Source: JAHEJB01 sp041748175 (GTDB taxonomy: Bacteria > Bacteroidota > Rhodothermia > Rhodothermales > Rubricoccaceae). Taken from it: DNA of 12,384 bases. How positions within the stretch are numbered: the stretch's first letter is position 1; each line of letters starts with the position of its first letter. Below the pieces are notes generated by a model. That model did no database searches. It was not told where the DNA came from and saw only the letters and a list, made by a program, of their open reading frames with translations. Positions 7,678 through 12,384 of this stretch are shown in pieces. The stretch is from the NCBI GenBank assembly GCA_041748175.1, contig JBGTDU010000125.1, positions 1 to 12,384 on the forward strand, written 5' to 3'. A program made the position numbers and the translations under genes.

Positions 7678-8172
7678 TTAAAGCGGCACGAACCGATTTT
7701 CCTGGCGGCTTTTTCGGACGGCGAATGGATTAAACACCTGGCCGTTCATGGTTACGTGAACACCAGGCGGCAAGGTTTGGACGGCTGCCGCCGCAAACCC
7801 GATGTTGAACTCGGCATCGGAGGTCTTGAAGCGAGCCGGCGCCAACGAACCGACCAGGACAACCGTCTTGGCCGGATCCGGGCCTAATCGCTCGGCAATC
7901 GCCTGCGCCGTCTCCACCATGGTATCAGTCCCGTGCGTCAGGATGATGCGCTCAGCATCGCAGGTCGCGATGCGCTCCGCGATGTGCTCACGGTCATCGT
8001 CGGTCAGGTCCAGGCTGTCCTTTTGGGTAAGTACCTCGCACAGGTACGAAAATCCCACGGAGGCGGTGCGCATGATTTCCACGATCTGCGGATCGCCTAC
8101 GGCATATTCACTCTTCGCATCGAAGTAAACCTTGTCGATCGTTCCTCCAGCCGTGAATACCTGAACGTCCAT
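7678..8172 (-). CDS. Single-domain asparaginase-like protein
   Basis: The 164 residues match only the N-terminal, active-site half of the bacterial asparaginase/glutaminase family (PF00710-type). TAGGTID near residues 7-13 carries the first nucleophilic Thr (T11, equivalent to Thr12 of the E. coli type II enzyme). ILTHGTDTMVETA around 77-89 carries the second catalytic triad Thr-Asp (T82 and D83, equivalent to Thr89 and Asp90). GSLAPARFKTSDAEFN near 108-123 is the next conserved loop. Full-length enzymes have about 320-350 residues with a C-terminal domain that completes the dimer active site; here the protein stops after the first domain with a clean TAA and no remnant downstream. Short stand-alone versions of this kind are known in other bacteria as asparaginase-domain proteins, so this is probably a real gene rather than a truncation. 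There is no signal peptide, so it is cytoplasmic. Hydrolysis of asparagine or another amide is plausible but unproven. It lies 90 nt after the DUF4296-like gene and may share its transcript. Confidence 0.82.
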   Translation of the reverse strand: MDVQVFTAGGTIDKVYFDAKSEYAVGDPQIVEIMRTASVGFSYLCEVLTQKDSLDLTDDDREHIAERIATCDAERIILTHGTDTMVETAQAIAERLGPDPAKTVVLVGSLAPARFKTSDAEFNIGFAAAAVQTLPPGVHVTMNGQVFNPFAVRKSRQENRFVPL

Positions 8173-8262
8173 GGGGTGGTAGGCATGCGAAAGGACCGAG
8201 ACCGCCTATAATCCGCATTTCTAGGCCTCCATCCCAGCCCGTCCTCCGCATTCTCTCAGTCT

Positions 8263-8589
8263 TTACTCGCCTTGTCGTTCCAGGTTTAGGCGATCTTCGA
8301 CGCGCTCGAACAATGCGACGGCGCGTTCGGGCTCAGTGGCATACGAATCGAGGAGGATTACCAGCTCCGTTGAATCAAGCCCGCGGACGGCGAGGACTTC
8401 CGCTCGCAGGCTCTCGGCAGGCGCTCCGGTCACTTCGGCTCTCGCCTCTGCAAGCTGAAGATCCACGAGCAACGCGATGTCGAGGCTGTCAATGGCGATC
8501 TCGTCCGAGGTCGTCTCTTCCGGTGCGCAACCACCGAGCGCTGAGAGCACGCCGCCGACAAGCACGAAAACGAAAATCCGCAAGGCCAT
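8263..8589 (-). CDS. Small DUF4296-like lipoprotein
   Basis: The gene encodes 108 residues from ATG 8589. The N-terminus is a lipoprotein signal (hydrophobic IFVFVLVGGVLSA and lipobox LGGC, acylated Cys21). The mature part is short and acidic: LDIALLVDLQLAEARAEV resembles the LxDLHLAEA helix of DUF4296 proteins, and LDSYATEPERAVALFERVEDRLN resembles their Tyr-x-x-x-Pro-Glu C-terminal helix. The region between is helical. DUF4296 lipoproteins are common in Bacteroidota and have no established function. The gene starts 7 nt after the upstream AtuA-like gene, which supports one transcript. Family assignment rests on motif shape only. Confidence 0.72.
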   Translation of the reverse strand: MALRIFVFVLVGGVLSALGGCAPEETTSDEIAIDSLDIALLVDLQLAEARAEVTGAPAESLRAEVLAVRGLDSTELVILLDSYATEPERAVALFERVEDRLNLERQGE

Positions 8590-8596
8590 TGGAGGG

Positions 8597-8941
8597 CTAG
8601 GCAGATTCCAGCAGATCGTCCGGAACGTCTACCTCCATGCGGAGGAGATGAGCGGCGTACGTCTTTCCCTGAGCATCGAGTTTTAGCGAAACCGTTCCTC
8701 CGCCGCCGAGGGCCTCGTGCAGGAGAAAGTTTAGCGCGGACAGGTTGGGAAGCTCAAACCGCTCGACCTTGCCTTTGACCATCGGGCCGAAATGATTGCG
8801 GACCCGGTCAGTAGTGACTTCTTCTCGAAGAAAGTCGAAATACGCCGGATTTCGGGCAATGAGGCCAACATTGACGGCGTCGCCTTTGTCGCCGCTGCGC
8901 GCGTGTGCGATGTCCAGAAGTCTTTTTTTCATGGTGGCCAT
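8597..8941 (-). CDS. AtuA-like ferredoxin-fold domain protein
   Basis: The 114-residue protein resembles the small C-terminal domain associated with AtuA / DUF1446 proteins (acyclic terpene utilisation). Signatures are LDIAHARSGDKGDAVNVGLIARNP at about 9-32, VERFELPNLSALNFLLHEALGGGG at about 59-82, and LDAQGKTYAAHLL near 87-99. In other genomes this domain is either fused to the AtuA N-terminal domain or encoded as a separate small protein; here only the small part is present and no DUF1446 partner lies in the window. ATG 8941 and ATG 8932 are both possible starts; the second gives the common MKKRLLDIAHARSGDKGD beginning. The gene lies 23 nt after the DUF4837 gene and 7 nt before the DUF4296-like gene. 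There is no signal peptide, so it is cytoplasmic. Its role is unknown; a link to acyl-CoA or terpenoid degradation is only by family association. Confidence 0.8.
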   Translation of the reverse strand: MATMKKRLLDIAHARSGDKGDAVNVGLIARNPAYFDFLREEVTTDRVRNHFGPMVKGKVERFELPNLSALNFLLHEALGGGGTVSLKLDAQGKTYAAHLLRMEVDVPDDLLESA

Positions 8942-8964
8942 TAAGGGCAGCTGACAATCCGAAG

Positions 8965-10065
8965 CTACTCCGGGGTCGACGCTCGCGTCCGGAATGTGCG
9001 CGCAATGACTTCGATTTGTCGAAGGAATTCGCGCTTTTGCCCCCGGAAGCGATGCTGTGGCGCGTAGATCATTCCAAAGTAGATATAGAGGCGTTGTTGG
9101 GATGGCTCATAGAACGTGTAGCGCACGAACGGTCCTCCCATGAAGTCCTCCCTCATGCGCCAGAGACCGCGGGTTTCCGAGGCAGGCCGATCACCGATCA
9201 GGACGGCCTCTGTGCGAATCGGCCTGAGCCGGTCGAGCGCAACAAACGAGGAGTCGTATTGGCCTCGGATAAACGTCTCAAGCGCCACGTCAGTCACGCG
9301 CTCGACATGGTTTTCGTCGATGACGCCGGAGGGAAGATCCTCGTAGTAGATGAAAAAGTCGCGCCAGGTATCAGAGAGCACCCGCCGGAGACGAACGAAG
9401 TGCCCGAGCTGGTCGTCCACAACGAGCGTCGTGTCTTGCGAGAGGAAGTAGTCGTGTTGCACGTTGACAGCGAAGCCATGCGCGAGAAGAAGATCCTCCT
9501 CTATGGCAGGCTGCCGTGCGCTGTCGAACATCTCGATATCCGTGTACCGCAGGGCCTGTTCGGTGAACGCGGCACGCAGTGTATCGGCACGCGATCGAAT
9601 GGCCTCGGCCAGGGCGAAGTCGCTGGCAGCAGCGGCCATCACCACAATCTGGCCACGCGCCCAGATGTCTTCACGCGGGATGACCGATGTGCCTCGGCCT
9701 TCGCGGATGAGCGTCGCGCCCGACGAATCCAGACGCGCGGTGAGAAACTGGGCGACGGACGATGTGTCATCCAGCGCCGCAACAAATATCAGGTTCTTGG
9801 CGCTCCGCAGAAAGCGGAAGGAGTCATTGGTGAGGTCGCGCCGCGTAAGCTTGAAGTCCTCCAGGCCACCCAGCGGAGGAGCGACGGAGGCTCCCAGTGT
9901 AGCGCGTAGTGCATCTCCGACCGGCCCCGCCCACGTTGTTGAATCTGCCACCACGATGATCTCGCCCGGGTCGCCTACGGCATTCGGCATCCGCGGCGCG
10001 GGATCGTCGCAGGCCGCCAGCGCGAAGGACACGACGACGGCCGTAATGGCAAGAGCGAGGCGCAT
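8965..10065 (-). CDS. DUF4837 family lipoprotein
   Basis: The gene encodes 366 residues from ATG 10065. A lipoprotein signal (MRLALAITAVVVSFALAAC) places the acylated Cys at 19, followed by DDPAPRMPNAVGDPGEIIVVADSTTWAG, the typical DUF4837 opening in which a Pro-x-Ala-x-Gly turn precedes an EIIVV strand and a Trp-x-Gly. Further marks are FRFLRSAKNLIFVA, DIWARGQIVVMAAA, and the C-terminal GLWRMREDFMGGPFVRY (from about 300) with FGMIYAPQHRFRGQKREFLRQIE (from about 330). The length is normal for the family, which is widespread in Bacteroidota and of unknown function; the product is anchored in an envelope membrane. It begins 8 nt after the trpA stop, so it is probably co-transcribed with tryptophan synthase. 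Whether that link is functional is not shown. Confidence 0.88.
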   Translation of the reverse strand: MRLALAITAVVVSFALAACDDPAPRMPNAVGDPGEIIVVADSTTWAGPVGDALRATLGASVAPPLGGLEDFKLTRRDLTNDSFRFLRSAKNLIFVAALDDTSSVAQFLTARLDSSGATLIREGRGTSVIPREDIWARGQIVVMAAAASDFALAEAIRSRADTLRAAFTEQALRYTDIEMFDSARQPAIEEDLLLAHGFAVNVQHDYFLSQDTTLVVDDQLGHFVRLRRVLSDTWRDFFIYYEDLPSGVIDENHVERVTDVALETFIRGQYDSSFVALDRLRPIRTEAVLIGDRPASETRGLWRMREDFMGGPFVRYTFYEPSQQRLYIYFGMIYAPQHRFRGQKREFLRQIEVIARTFRTRASTPE

Positions 10066-10073
10066 TGATTTCT

Positions 10074-10903
10074 TCAGGCCCGGTTGGAAAGAGAACGGAT
10101 GGGTTGTGATTTCAGCGCGCGCGCGAACGTGGCGACGGCTGAGAGCCGGGCATCCTCGTTCATTTCTGTGTCATTCCAGAGTGCGTCGACTCGCCGAATG
10201 AGTTCACTCCCCACGATGAAACCGTCGACGTTCGGGCTAAGACGAGCGGCGTCGTCAGGGGTTTTGATTCCAAATCCGACGAGCAATGGATTGGCCTCGA
10301 CAATGGCCCACGCACGGCGAAGGTACGCCTCGGTCGCCGGAGCATCGCCCAGGTCCGAACCCGTGAGCCCGGTCGTTGAAACCGCGTAGACAAAGCCGGT
10401 CGACAGTTGGTCGATGATCTTGACGCGCTCGGGCGGCGTGTTTGGTGAAATCAGGAAGATGACGGCGAGATCGCACTTGGCGGCGTACCGGCGCAGATCG
10501 CTCGCCTCTTCGGGCGGTAAATCCGGGAGGATTATGCCATCCACACCCGCAGACCGCGCATCGCGGCAGAAGTTGCCCCAGCCATAGCGGAAGACAGGGT
10601 TAGCGTAGCCCATCAGGACCAGCGGCGTGGCGGAAGTCGCCCGGAATGACTCGGCCATTCGAAAGCAATCACGCAACGTGGTTCCCTGTGCGAGCGCTCG
10701 CTCCGAGGCGTACTGGATGGTTGGGCCTTCCGCGAGCGGATCCGAGAACGGCATGCCCAGCTCGATGAAATCTGCTCCGGCGTCGTCGATAGCACGGAGG
10801 ATAGGCAGGGTTGATTCGGGCGTCGGGAAGCCGTTTGTAAGGAACAGGCCCATAGCCTTTTCGCCTCGGGCACGGCACGCATCGAGTGTGAGGCGGAGGC
10901 GAT

Positions 10904-10907
<4 letters not shown>
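10074..10907 (-). CDS. trpA: Tryptophan synthase alpha subunit
   Basis: TrpA cleaves indole-3-glycerol phosphate to indole and glyceraldehyde 3-phosphate and channels indole to TrpB in the cytoplasmic alpha2-beta2 complex. The 277 residues span the whole TIM barrel. Visible marks are FLTNGFPTPE (22-31), DFIELGMPFSDPLAEGPTIQ (46-65) with catalytic Glu49, LMGYANPVFRYG, DGIILPDLPPEE, the substrate-closing loop YAVSTTGLTGS, and the phosphate-binding GFGIKTPDDA and GFIVGSELI. The residue corresponding to catalytic Asp60 is Glu here (codon GAA), which is unusual. ATG 10907 overlaps the trpB stop as ATGA, implying translational coupling and near-equimolar synthesis. The start is unambiguous. Confidence 0.97.
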
Positions 10908-12118
<1,211 letters not shown>

Positions 12119-12243
12119 GATTTGGGGCTTTGGTTGAGGGTGCAAGAGCGCAGAATATGGATTTCGAATTTCGGGACGGGGAGAAGGCCCCGGGACCGCG
12201 GATCTCCCAATCCGCGTAGGGCGCGTATCAGATTTGTAGACGG
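12119..12243 (-). promoter_or_regulatory. Remnant trpB leader between the IS tip and the candidate start
   Basis: These 125 nt separate the IS end from the TTG at 12118. They contain a small hairpin (arms CGCGGAT 12197-12203 and ATCCGCG 12210-12216, 6-nt loop). I see no tandem Trp codons, T-box or recognisable promoter. The in-frame translation is Pro/Arg-rich and looks non-coding. Native promoter or upstream trp genes may lie beyond the insertion, so the sequence left here need not be sufficient for expression. Confidence 0.4.
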
Positions 12244-12272
12244 AGGGTGATGTCCCAAATCGTGTGTAAAAA
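12244..12272 (+). repeat. Right-edge IS terminal repeat (IRR-like)
   Basis: The repeat begins AGGGTGATGTCCCA at the outer tip and ends CGTGTGTAAAAA inside. It matches the left-edge repeat (142 down to 114) at 25 of 29 positions in inverted orientation, as the two ends of one element type should. It lies about 126 nt upstream of the candidate trpB start. Confidence 0.65.
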
Positions 12273-12279
12273 CGGGAGG

Positions 12280-12384
12280 TCATGCCGCCAGGCGGAAGGA
12301 GATCGTTTCGGGTTGTTCTGCGTTTGGGCAGATGGTGTTGCGTAGAGTACTCAGTTGTGCCAGTTCGAGGTCCGTCATCGACAC
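12280..12384 (-). CDS. Possible transposase C-terminus (partial)
   Basis: The minus-strand frame entering at 12384 is open for 34 codons and ends in TGA (12282-12280). The visible tail includes MTDLELAQLSTLRN and PETISFRLAA. I do not recognise it as a specific transposase family. The role is inferred from its position immediately inside the terminal repeat. Its TGA overlaps the ATG at 12283 (ATGA) of the extended trpB frame. The other two minus-strand frames are less likely: one is interrupted by early stops, the other is the extension of the trpB frame. Confidence 0.4.
   Translation of the reverse strand: MSMTDLELAQLSTLRNTICPNAEQPETISFRLAA

Larger units (their letters stand above)
12244..12384 (-). 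mobile_element. 3' side of an insertion sequence, body continues off the right edge
   Basis: From the tip at 12244 inward come the terminal repeat (12244-12272), a 7-nt gap, the stop codon of a minus-strand ORF at 12280, and that ORF continuing to the window edge. The arrangement, with an ORF ending just inside a terminal repeat, is what the 3' end of a simple IS looks like. The transposase would run leftward, the same direction as in the left-edge copy, so the two copies are in direct orientation. Family assignment (IS256-like by terminal sequence pattern) is tentative. Confidence 0.6.

Noticed and set aside
8207..8212. TATAAT on the plus strand in the 8173-8262 gap
   Set aside because: It points toward the antisense side of the DUF4296-like gene, has no matching -35 element, and sigma70-type boxes of this form are not the usual promoter of Bacteroidota.
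8905..9909. Plus-strand open frame of 334 codons opposite the DUF4837 gene
   Set aside because: Its translation is Arg/His-rich with no recognisable motif, while the minus strand encodes a complete lipoprotein with family signatures.
12119..12243. trp attenuator or T-box leader
   Set aside because: No tandem Trp codons, no T-box sequence and no terminator/antiterminator pair are visible; only one short hairpin is present.

Overview
The window is high-GC DNA from a member of the Bacteroidota superphylum, most likely Rhodothermia-like. The evidence is several proteins ending in type IX secretion system (T9SS) type A sorting domains, DUF4837 and DUF4296-like lipoproteins typical of that group, ORFs without clear Shine-Dalgarno sequences, and GC content well above that of most Bacteroidia. 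No rRNA, tRNA or CRISPR array is visible.

Layout: (1) Positions 1-142 look like the 5' side of an insertion sequence whose body continues off the left edge; its terminal repeat lies at 114-142. (2) A plus-strand secreted beta-helix gene follows (144-1088). It has lost its 5' part at the IS boundary. (3) A perfect 17-bp hairpin (1176-1217) separates it from the minus-strand genes. (4) Four tandem minus-strand paralogs occupy 1238-7575, in the transcription order 7575->6070, 6064->4538, 4520->3021, 2983->1238. All are secreted 'choice-of-anchor B' LVIVD-type propeller proteins with T9SS C-terminal domains. (5) A compact minus-strand biosynthetic and housekeeping group occupies 12118-7678: trpB, trpA, a DUF4837 lipoprotein, an AtuA-like ferredoxin-fold protein, a DUF4296-like lipoprotein and a single-domain asparaginase. 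(6) Positions 12244-12384 look like the 3' side of an insertion sequence of the same type and orientation as the left one, with the body beyond the right edge.

How the genes fit together: trpB and trpA encode the two subunits of tryptophan synthase. They overlap by ATGA and run with 8-23 nt gaps into the DUF4837, AtuA-like and DUF4296-like genes, so these five are probably one transcript. The four propeller paralogs are separated by 5, 17 and 37 nt and probably form a second transcript, exporting four related but divergent proteins through Sec and T9SS to the cell surface. They share six cysteines and five histidine positions, and the last of the four has an extra fibronectin-like segment and a degenerate sorting domain.

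The most interesting points are the four-copy propeller array with its invariant His/Cys set, the IS ends that bracket the 12-kb segment and cut into one gene while displacing the start of another, and a Glu at the TrpA position normally held by catalytic Asp60. I do not see a clear defence or other wholly new system. The propeller array is the best candidate for an undescribed function.
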